Source of the DNA: Allomyces arbusculus
Lineage: Eukaryota; Blastocladiomycota; Blastocladiomycetes; Blastocladiales; Blastocladiaceae
DNA length: 64,000 nt
Direction: 5' to 3'
Assembly (NCBI GenBank): GCA_027604705.1
Contig: JADHYV010000066.1
Location: 1 to 64,000, forward strand
The notes beneath the pieces were generated by a model that worked only from the letters and a program-made list of their open reading frames with translations, was not told the origin of the DNA and made no database searches. This document shows positions 22,109 to 31,842 of this stretch, in pieces. The translations under genes were made by a program, and so were the position numbers. Numbering within the stretch: position 1 is the stretch's first letter; every line of letters begins with the position of its first letter.

Positions 22109-24092
22109 TCACGACGTGATCATCCGCGCCGCCGGCGCGGCCTGCATCCCGTTCACGACCGCACTCGGGCGCGACGACCGTGGTCTGGCGCCGCTCCTGC
22201 CCCGGGGCTCAGCGAGGAACGCGACCACGGCCTCGATCAGCGCCGGTGAGAACGCAGCCACGTGGAACTGAAGTGCGTTGGCTGCACATTGAATGGACAG
22301 AATCAGTCGATGCCATCCCGGATCCAATCTTTCCGCAAAAACGAGGCACGTACTCACGGCATCGGCCGTCATCACGCGGCTCAAATCGTCGGCGTGCGCG
22401 TGCACGAGCCGCGCGAGATCCAGCACGTCGTCAATGCGCAACGTCCGAATCTGCGCGGCGATCTGCGCCACGACCACTGTCCCGGGCGACGACGACGACG
22501 AGGAAGACGAAGACGTCGGCACCGCGGAGGGAGGCGGTGGCGCAGCCACGAGCGCCGCCGATTCGGGCGGGCTCGGCAGTGCTGGTGACGGTTTACGTGC
22601 CGGCGGTCGGACTGACGGCGACGGCCGGTCACTCGGGGGCGACGTGCGCGTGTCCGGAAACCCACGCGCCGCGGCGGCTGTTCCACGCCGTGCCGCCTGC
22701 TGCTGCGTCAGTGACTCGGTCCGCGCGCGCTTGGCCGGTGGTGGGGACGCGTCGGTCGTCGATGTAGAGGACGAGGATAATGGAAGCGGGCGCTTGACCG
22801 CTCCAGCTGTCCCGCTGCGCGACGGCGCCCGCGGCTCTTCGGTGGTCGTCGGTGGCGGGGACCGGTCGATCCCGCGCGTGCGCGACGCATCGCGTACCGC
22901 TGAGGATGATGGTGGCGGGCGCGACTTGCCGGGCCCCGCCATGGGCCGCGCAGAGGCAGCTAATCCGGCAGAGGGGCGCGCCGACGCGGACGCGGTCCCG
23001 CGCGCGGATGACGCCGACGTGCTTGCAGCGCGCGGTGGCGGGTGCAGTGCAGGCGGGAACCCCGCAGGCGCGTCGCTTGTCGCCAGTGGGCGGCGCGACG
23101 CGGCCGACGTGGACGCGCGGCGTGGCGGCGCGGCTGGATCCAGGAGAAGACATAAGGCATAAGACATACGCAAGTGAGTCTGTGCCGACGAGCACACGGT
23201 GAACCGAGACCGTCACCGAGACCAAGAACGCACCGTCCCCTGCACCCGCTGCCGTTCGAGGGCCTGCAGCCGACGGCCGTGCCGACGCTGGCGCAGACCG
23301 CACCGTCGCATTCGCCCTGGCTTGGCCCGCGCCTGCCGGCTCCTTGATCGATCGCGCCCCACTGGGCGTCGGGCCCCTCGACCGCGTCGCGCCGAGCGGT
23401 GGTGACCCGCCCGCCGACGACACCGATGACGCCGACGACGGCGACGACGATGCGACCGACGACAGTGCCGACGACGACGGTGCCGTGGGCGATGCCGCAT
23501 TCGCCGCCGGGATCCGGCGCGCGGCTGCGAGCGCCGCGGCGCGCATCGGCGGGGCTGGCACGAACGCCGGCAGCGACGGCGCCGGTGGCGGAGGAGCCGA
23601 TCCCGTCCCCGCCGAGCCCGTTTTCCGCGCCGGTGCAGCCGCCGACGGCACGGGCGACATCACAAGGTACTTTTTCCGGTCGGCGTCGGAGAGCCGTACG
23701 ACGAGCGCGCGCACAGTCGAGGCCTCGGGCGTGCCGAGGTCCACATTGAACCCCATGTGAATACTCGCGTGAATCTCGTTATGGAACTCAAAGAGCACTT
23801 TCCCCGTGAACGACCCCCACGCGTCGAGTTCGGGCAGGAGGTAGGTGCCGTCGGGCTGCCGCTCGAGGTCGCGCACGGGGGGATTGAACGTTTCGTGCAG
23901 TTCCACTGCAATGCGCGCGCACAGCCGCGGTAACACGCGCGAGTCGGGCACTTTGCCCGTCTTGAGGTCGAGCGCCTCGACGTGCACCGAGAATCGGTAG
24001 ACGGGCGTGCGGTTCGGGCCGTCGCGCTTGCCCTGCGGGTGCGGCCGCGTGCGCACAGTCAGCTGCACCATCACCTTGGTCGGGCCGACCAT
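22109..24092 (-). CDS. AF9/ENL-like YEATS and AHD-domain protein
   Basis: Three exons (24092-23234, 23133-22354, 22281-22109) give 603 aa. Residues about 1-115 resemble a YEATS domain: TKVMVQLTVRT, then VELHETFNPPVRDLE, LDAWGSF and GKVLFEFHN, matching the AF9 order (LHESFPRPKR, GY/WGxF, I.VYF). A long Ser/Pro/Ala-rich linker follows, with a basic patch PPPAKRARTE. The last 65 residues match the ANC1-homology domain: QIRTLRIDDVLDLARLVHAH, then after splicing AVTNALQFHVAAFSPALIEAVVAFL, close to AF9's VTN...FDFDLFSLDE. In animals such proteins read acyl-lysine and recruit elongation factors. Whether this copy retains the aromatic acyl-lysine cage is unclear by eye. The in-frame upstream extension lacks the fold, so the ATG at 24092 is used. 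Confidence 0.72.
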
Positions 24093-25098
24093 CGTGAGCA
24101 GCAGCGGTAGATGTGGTGCGGGCGAGCCGGAGGACGAGGAGAGCACGGAAGGGATCGTGCGATGTGGCGATGCGGGGCCGGGCAAAGGAGCGGCGGCAGC
24201 GGCGGTAATGGCCTGCGTGCCTGTCGCTCGTCGACTCGTGGCGGCGGGCGGGCCGTCGATGGCTCCGGGCAGGTCAGACGGGCCGGCACGCGCGCAACTT
24301 GCAGGGGAACAAGCACCCGCGAGCACGTTCGCTTAAGGCAAAGCGAGACGAGGCCGTATTATACGGCCCAACGGCGCGCAGACGCTGGCTTGCTTGGTGC
24401 GGTTGGCGGTCGGTCGCGGTGGCAGCTTCCGCGGCGCGGTTGCAGCACAGCACGTCGGCGTCGTCGTCGTGGGGTGCTGTCGAGTGCAACCGAGTGCGGG
24501 CAGTGGCAGCGCGCGGGCGAGCGGGCGAGAGGACGGGAGCGAGCGTCGAAGGGGTCGCTGGCGACCGACAAGAGCGGCCCAGCAAAGCGACCGACGGACG
24601 CGCGTGAAGCGCCCACGGCGAAGCGCAACGGCGGTGCACCAGTGCACGCATGTGCCCAATGACGGCACAGCGCGTCACCCTCTTTTCTGGCCACACCAGA
24701 CACATGGAGACTCCTGATTGCTTGCCCTGCTTCCACGCCAGTTGACCGGTCTGGACGAGCCGATACTTTCCTTGAAGTATCGACGGACTGGCCTTGACCC
24801 CGTCTCGGCTCCGGTCCCCCTGGATCTATTCATGTCCCCTTCCGGCCTGTGCTCGGCTGCGCGACCCACGTCGGTGCGAGCAGGTCGCTCCTGATCAGCG
24901 CGCCAATCGGCGGGCCACGTCTGACCTTTCCGAAAATGCAATCCACCATGACATTTGGACACTGCGCCGAATTCCAGCCGCTCCAGAGCAACGCTGCACT
25001 CATTCGCGTCCTTCTCCACCAGTTGGTGCCGCTGCAGCACCACGGCTTCGTCTCGCCAGCGGCTTCGACCGACCGGCCTGTGCGCTGGCTAGCGCCGC
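24093..25098. other. Intergenic between YEATS and GLTP genes
   Basis: No gene recognised. It holds the 17-bp palindrome (24352-24368) and a TTCTCCACC copy near 25012, on the 3' side of the GLTP gene. Confidence 0.5.
24352..24368. promoter_or_regulatory. 17-bp perfect palindrome upstream of the YEATS gene
   Basis: GGCCGTAT-T-ATACGGCC, with 8-bp arms around a single T and an AT-rich core. It lies about 260 bp upstream of the YEATS-gene ATG. It could bind a dimeric regulator or act as a TATA-like element; function is inferred only. Confidence 0.4.
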
Positions 25099-25978
25099 TC
25101 ACTCGTACGGACCGTCCTTGTAGAACCGCACCAAGATCGCGAGCCGCTCTTCGAGCGCCACGAGCCACGCGTCGAGTTGCGCCTGCACGCGCGCGTCGTC
25201 CGACCCGAGCTTGCTGTAGAAATCCTTGCGATATGGGCACGCCTTCATGGCCATCTACTCTCGGCCACCACGCAGTCAGTGTCGCGGCCCTGGCGCCAAA
25301 CCGGGACCTCTGTCCCGTACCGTGAAGATCGGCCGCACAAACATGCCGTGGAACGGCTTGAGCGTCTCCTCATATGCTTTGGTGAACGAGTCGGCCAGCT
25401 CCTCTCCCGGCTGGTCGTGCGACCGGCGCAGCGCCTTGGCGCAAAACTCGAGCCCGCTACCAGAGACAGTCAGGTTGTGCTTTGCTTGCGCGCGCGCGAG
25501 AGTATGAAGATCACGAACCGCTTGAGCCACAACAGCCCCTCCGTCGCCGTCTTCTTCTTGTCGGCCTTTTCATCGAGCACAATCGCCTGCAGCGTCGCAT
25601 ACTTGGCCGTGTCCGTCACGTACTTGTCGCGGATCTTCTACTTGGCGGGCGACGTTGTCGTCACGTCAGAACAAGGACGCACACCAGATCAACGGAATTG
25701 ACGCGAAATACACGCACCTTGACGTTGCCCGCCATGTCCGACTGCACCGGCTTGAACGCGGCGCTGCCGAGCAAATCTAAACGCGCAAACACTCGGTCAG
25801 CATGCTGGTTCAAAACACGCATGCAACCAGCCTGACGGCGATTCGTACCGAGCAACGCAATCAACCCTTCGGTCGCCTCGAGAAACGCGGCCGTCTCGAT
25901 CCCGTGATCGTTGGACGCGATTTGTACCTGCGTGAAGCTTTTCGGAAGCGTGTCGAAGTAGGTGGTCGTGACCGACAT
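25099..25978 (-). CDS. GLTP: Glycolipid transfer protein
   Basis: Cytosolic carrier that moves glycosphingolipids between membranes. Four exons (25978-25718, 25637-25519, 25456-25321, 25254-25099) give 223 aa, close to the family's 200-210. Conserved features are YFDTLPKSFTQV at the N-terminus, SAAFKPVQSDMAGNVKK (the D, N and K of the sugar-binding site), GLLWLKRGLEF (the stacking Trp), LKPFHGMFVRPIF (the His) and AMKACPYRKDFYSKLG. The reading frame is open for 65 more codons upstream to an ATG at 26173, with an Arg-rich sequence. I chose MSVTTTYF because the fold begins there, but a longer form with a presequence is possible. Intron donors are GTGCGT, GTTCGT and GTACGG. Confidence 0.9.
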
Positions 25979-26931
25979 CGTGGCGGCGGTGGTGGCAACA
26001 AATGCGGCGTTGAAGCGGAATTTCGGTCGTTGGGCGCGCGGTAACGGCGCGGGTCGATGCAGGAGCGTGCGTGCTGCGCGATTGCTGGGCACCAAGTGCG
26101 ATCGACGCGGAATGAAGGATCGGCCGCGTGCGCAACCGGTCGAGCGGATGCCGTGCAGAATGGCGGAGGCCATGGTGTCTCGGGGTGGGGATCAAGACGC
26201 GTCTCGCAAGGTGGGAAAAATCCGATCGACGCTGGCGCGAGTGGCAACGCACCCCGTGCGCAAGGGTGATTTTCGCGCACCGACGCGTCGCGTCGACCGC
26301 GCGAGATCGACGTCGAAACCATGCGCTGATATTTAGTTCCTTGACTGCTCGTCCGGGTGGAGAGGTGTGGGGTGGGAGATCAGAGCCTTTAGACAGGCGC
26401 GAGGATGGCAAGCTTGTGGTTGTGCCTGCTCCCAGACACTCGTCGTGGAGAGCACCTCACCAGGCAAGAAATGCACAATCGCACGGATCTTGGCCTCGCG
26501 GTTATACGTATGTCCCGGAAGAGCGTGCCTCTCGGCTGCATGCACGGCACGCGCAACATGACAGCCGGCGCGACTGTGACCTAATCGTGCGCGTTCGGAC
26601 CGGGAACAGTGGAGAGGTTTTGGCCACACACAACGAATGCAGAACTGGCGCCGAGACGTCACATTTTGAGGCAGATCAGGGTGGAGAAGAGAAAACTGGG
26701 GCAGATACTGTCTTTTACATTGCGTTCGTCATTTCTCCATGGTGCTACTATCACAGCGACGACGCGTGCCTGTTTTACTCAGCGGCCACGACGATCGCGA
26801 CAGGGAGGGCGGAAAACAAAATGGAGGCGCGCGCGCGCGCGAGCGAAGAGAACGAGAGGGGATTTCCGATTGATGACTTGGACGCGACGCGACACGACAC
26901 GACACGACACGATACGACGCGGCAAACCGCT
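25979..26931. other. Intergenic between GLTP and PEPCK
   Basis: GLTP 5' region and PEPCK 3' region. It holds a GACAC-type pentanucleotide run (about 26881-26921) just beyond the PEPCK stop, and two GGTGGAGA octamers (26356, 26680). The first 195 bp could be GLTP coding sequence if the upstream ATG is used. Confidence 0.5.
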
Positions 26932-29136
26932 CTACTCGAGCACCGGGCCGGCCGCCAGCACCTCCGGCGACGCGTGGTCCTCGTAGAGCTTGAAGTTCTC
27001 GATGAAGAGGTTGGCGAGCTTGGCGACTGTGGCCTCAAACTCGTCGGCGTCGCCGAGCCACGCCGTCTTGGGGTTGAGCACGCTCTCGGGCACGCCCGGG
27101 CACGCCTTGGGGATGTGCAGCCCAAAGACCGGGTACTCTTCGTATTCTTGCTGCGCGAGCTCGCCCGAGTGAATCGCGTCAATGATCGCGCGCGAGTACT
27201 TGAGCGCAATGCGCTTGCCGACGCCGTACTTGCCGCCGTTCCAGCCCGTGTTGATCAGCCACGCGTTGGCCTCGTGCTCGGCCATCTTCTCAGCGAGCAT
27301 GTTCGCGTATTTGGTCGGGTGCCACACCAGGAAAGGCTGCCCAAAGCACGCCGAGAAGGTGGCTTGCGGCTCCGTGACCCCGTCCTCGGTACCCGCGATC
27401 TTGGCCGTGTAGCCCGAGATAAAGTGATACATCGATTGATGAGGGTTCAGCTTGGCGACGGGCGGGAGCACGCCAAACGCGTCGCAGGTGAGCAGGATAA
27501 TGTTTTTTGGGTGCCCGCCGACGCACGGCACCTTTGCGTTTGGGATGTACTCGATCGGGTAGGCGCAGCGCGTGTTCTCCGTGAGCGACTTGTCAGTGTA
27601 GTCGACGAGCCGCGACTGCGGGTGGAAGACGACGTTTTCGAGCACCGACCCGAACCGGATCGCGTTGAAGATTTCGGGCTCCTTCTCGGCCGACAGATCA
27701 ATGCACTTGGCGTAGCACCCGCCCTCAATGTTGAAGATGCCATCGTCCGACCAGCAGTGCTCGTCGTCGCCAATCAGGGACCGGTGCGGGTCGGCCGAGA
27801 GCGTCGTCTTGCCCGTGCCCGACAGCCCGAAGAACAGCGACACGTCGCCGTCGGGGCCCTCGTTGGCCGACGAGTGCAGCGAGAGCACGCCAGTCTTGGG
27901 CATGAGGTAGTGCATGATCGTGAAGACACCCTTCTTCATCTCGCCGGCGTACTGCGTGCCGAGGATGACCATTTCGCGGCGCTTGAAGTTGATCGAGACT
28001 GAGGTCGTCGACGTCATGCCCGTCGTGTAGCGGTTGGCCGGGAACTGGCCAGCATTGAAGATGGTGAAGTCCGGGTGGCCAAAGTCGGCGAGCTCCTCCT
28101 CGGTCGGGCGGATCAGCATGTTGCGCATAAACAGGGCTATATAATTGACATTGGGTTCGAGAACACGAGTCAGTTCAGCCTCTTCGTCAAGTCTTCGTGC
28201 CGTGGCAAAAATGAAAGTGCGCTGCATGCAAAAAACGACGGCAGGAAGTGAAGCGCGTCGGACCCGCACGAGCCACACAGAGCACAACCAAGCACGTCGC
28301 GTCGTGTCGTGCCGTTCGCGCAAATCAAAATGAAAAACCAGGAGCTGGCAATACGAACCATGGTAAGCACGCGCGCATACGACGCGGACTTTGATGCGGT
28401 TCTTGGTGTCCCAGCCAGCGAACTGTTACAGATCAACCTTCCACAGTTAGCAGCGCGGTGAAATCGGGCAAAACAGGACGACGGCGACAGGAAAAATGAA
28501 AACGGACCGCGTCAAGGACGTAACTGGTGGATCCGCGGAAAATGAACAATCATCAGAGTCAGTTCTGGTTCGTGCGGGTCACGCGAAGCACGGCGCGGAG
28601 CGAGCACGTACAGGCGCTCGCGGGTGTTGAGGTAGTCGACAGCACGCTCGCGGTTGACCATGAAGACCGACTCCGACATCTTGGTGTTGACGGGGCCCCA
28701 CCAGATGTCGCGCGCTGTCGTCTCCTCCTCGACGATGCGCTTGTCGCGCGGTGAGCGGCCCTTCTTGGCGCCTGACGACGTGATCAGCGCGCCTGCCGAC
28801 GACAGGAACGTGCCGGGTTCGTGCTTGAGCGCATCCTCGTAGAGCTGCGCGACCGAGAGGTTGTGCTTGATCTCTTTGGTGAAGTCGATGCCAGCCTCCT
28901 GGTGGAGCTGCTCCTGGACCGTCTGTTGGAGCGCGAGGGAATGGGAGATTGAGTGAGGGTCAGGATCAACGTGTATCAGCGTTCGACACGAGCATGCGGA
29001 TCGGCCATCAAGAGCGCGAGTATGAGCTCGAGAAGCACGCTTACGTGCGCTTTCGCACGCATCGCTGTTGACGAGCGGGTGGAGAGCATTCATCACGACG
29101 AGAACATACTTCGGCAATCGACGGGATCGAAGTCAT
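26932..29136 (-). CDS. PCK1: Phosphoenolpyruvate carboxykinase (ATP)
   Basis: Converts oxaloacetate and ATP to phosphoenolpyruvate, the committed gluconeogenic step in the cytosol. Five exons (29136-29110, 28922-28612, 28523-28508, 28422-28359, 28136-26932) give 540 aa, the standard length. Key parts: MTSIPSIAE then [28 protein letters not shown]; across three junctions [36 protein letters not shown]; the kinase-1a P-loop [11 protein letters not shown] near 240-250; and the metal-binding [13 protein letters not shown]. Exon 3 is only 16 nt and supplies YVLDA. The first intron uses GTATGT. An alternative short first exon at 29089 would also splice in frame, but MTSIPSIAE has better context (CCACCATGA). 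A TATAAAG lies about 80 bp upstream. Confidence 0.93.
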
Positions 29137-30187
29137 GGTGGTTGCAGTGCTGGCAGAAGCGCGTCGGTCGGGTTGGCAAGGAGCGGTAATCACCGCAGTG
29201 GGCGCGTCGCGCTCTTTATACCCGTCACGTCGAGCATCGCGCATCGTGGCCGCCACCGCAGCGCGCCAGGCATCCCGGGCCAGCTCGGGCCCCATCGTTG
29301 CGCACACGCGCTTTGCCGCCGACCAGCATCCATGTTGCGCGAGGAAGCGGGTCCGGCAGGGGCTGAGATCGGCACGAGTGAAAACAGTAACGAGTGGCGC
29401 ACGGGCGCAGAACGGCCCTGCCGCCCCCCGCATCGTGCTGATGGGGGGTCCCGCGCCGCTCGTTGACACGGTGAGCGGGACGGGGGCGCGGCGGTGCGGT
29501 TTGTATGGCACGGTGGCCGAGGTCGGTGGCGGTGTGCGGACGATGGCAGCGGGAGCGCCGGTTCCAACAAGCGCTCGCCACAGCCGACCGCAAGTGCGGC
29601 GCGACGCGGACGCGTTATGGCTTGCTTTTCCCTCTACTCGCCCGTGCTTTTTTTGACGACGTCGACTTGACCCCAAGTCCACGATCAAACGCGCTGCAGT
29701 CGCATCGGACCACCTGCATTCGCACCAGCAGCATGCCACAGCGCACGTAGACCCCGACCCAGTCTGCGCCTTGCATCGAGCTCTGACATGAAGACAACGT
29801 TTCGCACTTCAACTCGATACCACCCGCTTCGCGTGGTGCTCTGTAGACCAAAAGCACCGAGCACGACCAGCTGCAACTGGATCGCCGCTCGCCGTGTTTA
29901 TCTCCGAGTCTGTTCCGGTTCATTCTCGCCGCGCACACGACGACACATGCAGACGAGCGCGCACGCTCGACGCTCCAATCGCAGACTAGTGGGATCGCCG
30001 TAGAAAAGTGTGAACGATATGATGGACTAGCGCGTCGTCGTCGTATCCTGAACCCGATTGAACGAGGTGGGACTCTGGCGATGACGATCGCAGGTTGTTG
30101 GAGCGAGGACCTGATGTGACTGTTTCTCTTGCTCTTTGCGCATGCTGCGCTTCCATTTGCTCGAATAATGGATCGATCTATTGATTG
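29137..30187. other. Intergenic between PEPCK and membrane protein 1
   Basis: About 1 kb without a recognisable gene; PEPCK promoter at its left end. The right half is more AT-rich than the window average. Confidence 0.5.
29214..29220 (-). promoter_or_regulatory. PCK1: TATAAAG box of the PEPCK gene
   Basis: TATAAAG on the minus strand, about 80 bp upstream of the PEPCK ATG. It has the same sequence and spacing as the box before the RCF2-like gene. Confidence 0.55.
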
Positions 30188-31060
30188 TTACGATGAAGGC
30201 AAATACAACGTGTCTGGGCTTCTTGGTCCTGTCCTCTGCGCTTCTGTGGCCGGTGCGGGCGGAAGATACAATGGCGACGCGGGCTGCTCGGCAGGCGCGA
30301 CAGATCCGGCTGGCGATACTCCCCGCTCGCTACTTGGTTTATGACTCGGCAACTTGGCGAGCCGTTGCTGTCGTCGTCGGAGAAAGACGAACCCCGCAAT
30401 GAGCGCAACCAGCACGGCAGCGCCGACCCCCAAACCGATCCCGAGCGCGGGCGAAAACGAGGTCTGGTCGTCGCGCGTGTCGGGACCAGGAGCCGCGGAC
30501 GGCGACGAGGTGCTCGTGCTTGTTGCCGTGGCGCTCGTCGTGGTCGATGCGACCGCGGGCGGGCACCAAAACGCCAAGTTCAGCCCGAGCACCACGTCCT
30601 TGGGCATGTAGACAGCGAGCCCGCCGAGCAAACACGGCTGCACCTGCGCGTCCTGCTCCTGGCGCCACAACGTGCCCTGAAGCAGTGTCCCGGCCGTCTG
30701 CTTGTACGCCGAAATGCCAAATACGTGCGACTTGTCGGCGGCCACCGCGAATCCGCGCAGACCTGGTGCTGCCGTTGGATCGTTCGACTCCATGGTGATG
30801 AGCGTCGCCGTCGTGTCCGTGGTGTTCCCAAGCTTGAAGATGGCGCCCGACACGCCGTCGTTGCCGTCGCGCGGGTTGCCGGAGTAGCACATGATCTCGA
30901 GCCCAACGATGTCGTTGCGGTTCGATGGCGACGGGTGGATGATGAGACGTGAGATGGTGCCGCGGTCGGCGCATTGTCGGTCGATGATGCCGACGAGCGT
31001 GTTGGTTGGGTAGTTGCCGAATGGGCGGGTTACGCGAACGTAGGTCTCGTTCACGCTCAT
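30188..31060 (-). CDS. Single-pass membrane protein, paralogue 1 (unknown function)
   Basis: I do not recognise a named family. The 290-aa protein has an N-terminal globular region of about 165 residues with beta-type patterns, ending LNLAFWCPPAV. A Thr/Ser-rich stalk, a transmembrane helix (ALGIGLGVGAAVLVALIAGFVFL, about 205-227), a basic stop-transfer RRRQQRLAK and a Pro-rich tail ending DTLYLPSS follow. The gene at 35730-36905 shares the whole plan: the pattern W-x-Q-x-QD...V..C, L(A/S)FWCPPAV, the stalk, the TM, SPLYLPP and an LYL end. The positive-inside rule puts the N-terminal domain outside. No signal peptide follows the ATG at 31060. The frame stays open to an ATG at 31303, or a first exon is missing from the model. 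Confidence 0.65.
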   Translation of the reverse strand: MSVNETYVRVTRPFGNYPTNTLVGIIDRQCADRGTISRLIIHPSPSNRNDIVGLEIMCYSGNPRDGNDGVSGAIFKLGNTTDTTATLITMESNDPTAAPGLRGFAVAADKSHVFGISAYKQTAGTLLQGTLWRQEQDAQVQPCLLGGLAVYMPKDVVLGLNLAFWCPPAVASTTTSATATSTSTSSPSAAPGPDTRDDQTSFSPALGIGLGVGAAVLVALIAGFVFLRRRQQRLAKLPSHKPSSERGVSPAGSVAPAEQPASPLYLPPAPATEAQRTGPRSPDTLYLPSS

Positions 31061-31842
31061 GGTCGTGCGCGGCGTGCGGCGGGGGATATGGTGCGCGTGG
31101 TGGTAGAGATGGTGCGTGTAATGAACGTGTTTCGGCCGTTGGACTGGGGTTGCTTGATCACGAAATGGAGACCTGGTTGGCAGCGTCGCCAAAGATGGAC
31201 TGGCCGGGCATGCGGCGAGGAGCAACAACGGCTGCTCACTGGCGGGCCCGCTCGCAACGTTCACTGTGTTCTTCGTCTCGACAGCTCCGCGCGAACTTTT
31301 CATCTCGTCCTGTTGGAGGCAGCCTCCCGTGGTTGATGCACAGGTGGATGCTTTTCTATTGAGGTGCCCGCGTCTTTGGGCGCTTCCTGCGCGTCGTTCG
31401 CTGTGGCTTGGCCGACTCCGACCATGATCAACTGCCTGATTGACCTGCAGTAAATTAAGCTACACCGCATGGATCTCATCTGTCAGAGACACTGGGGGAT
31501 TGTTCTTGAAAATATCAAACATGCAGCGACAATTATTCTGTTCTCCACCCTATAGAGTCTCGCTTGCGTTGCGGTTGCGAATACCGAGCGGACCGTGGGC
31601 AAGGGATCGTGCAGAGGACGACTTTAAACGGTGTCACGCATCCTTGACGTTTTGACCCGCACAGGCTGAGATTGCTAAGACATAACATGACAGAGAAATG
31701 AAAGAAGCTATCGAAGCCGTTTCTAACGTGGAGCGCGGCTCGACCGTCGACAGCGGCGAAGCGTAAGAAGCGCATGAACAATCAGGACAGTGACCAATGA
31801 AAAATTTGCATTCAACCAAAAATGAGCCCCCTAATTTGCTAT
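31061..31842. other. Intergenic between membrane protein 1 and rvt
   Basis: An in-frame open extension of membrane protein 1 reaches 31303 and could be coding. The rest has no recognisable gene. One TCTCCACC octamer lies at 31542. Confidence 0.45.

Noticed and set aside
28140-28358. Reading PEPCK through without the intron, as a separate short gene
   Set aside because: The frame upstream of [10 protein letters not shown] does not match the enzyme, whereas the intron 28358-28137 restores RAYHALFMRN exactly.
29041-29739. Minus-strand 232-codon frame upstream of PEPCK
   Set aside because: It is in frame with the PEPCK start but carries no PEPCK or targeting motif, begins without an ATG and contains the TATA box, so it is treated as promoter and 5' UTR.
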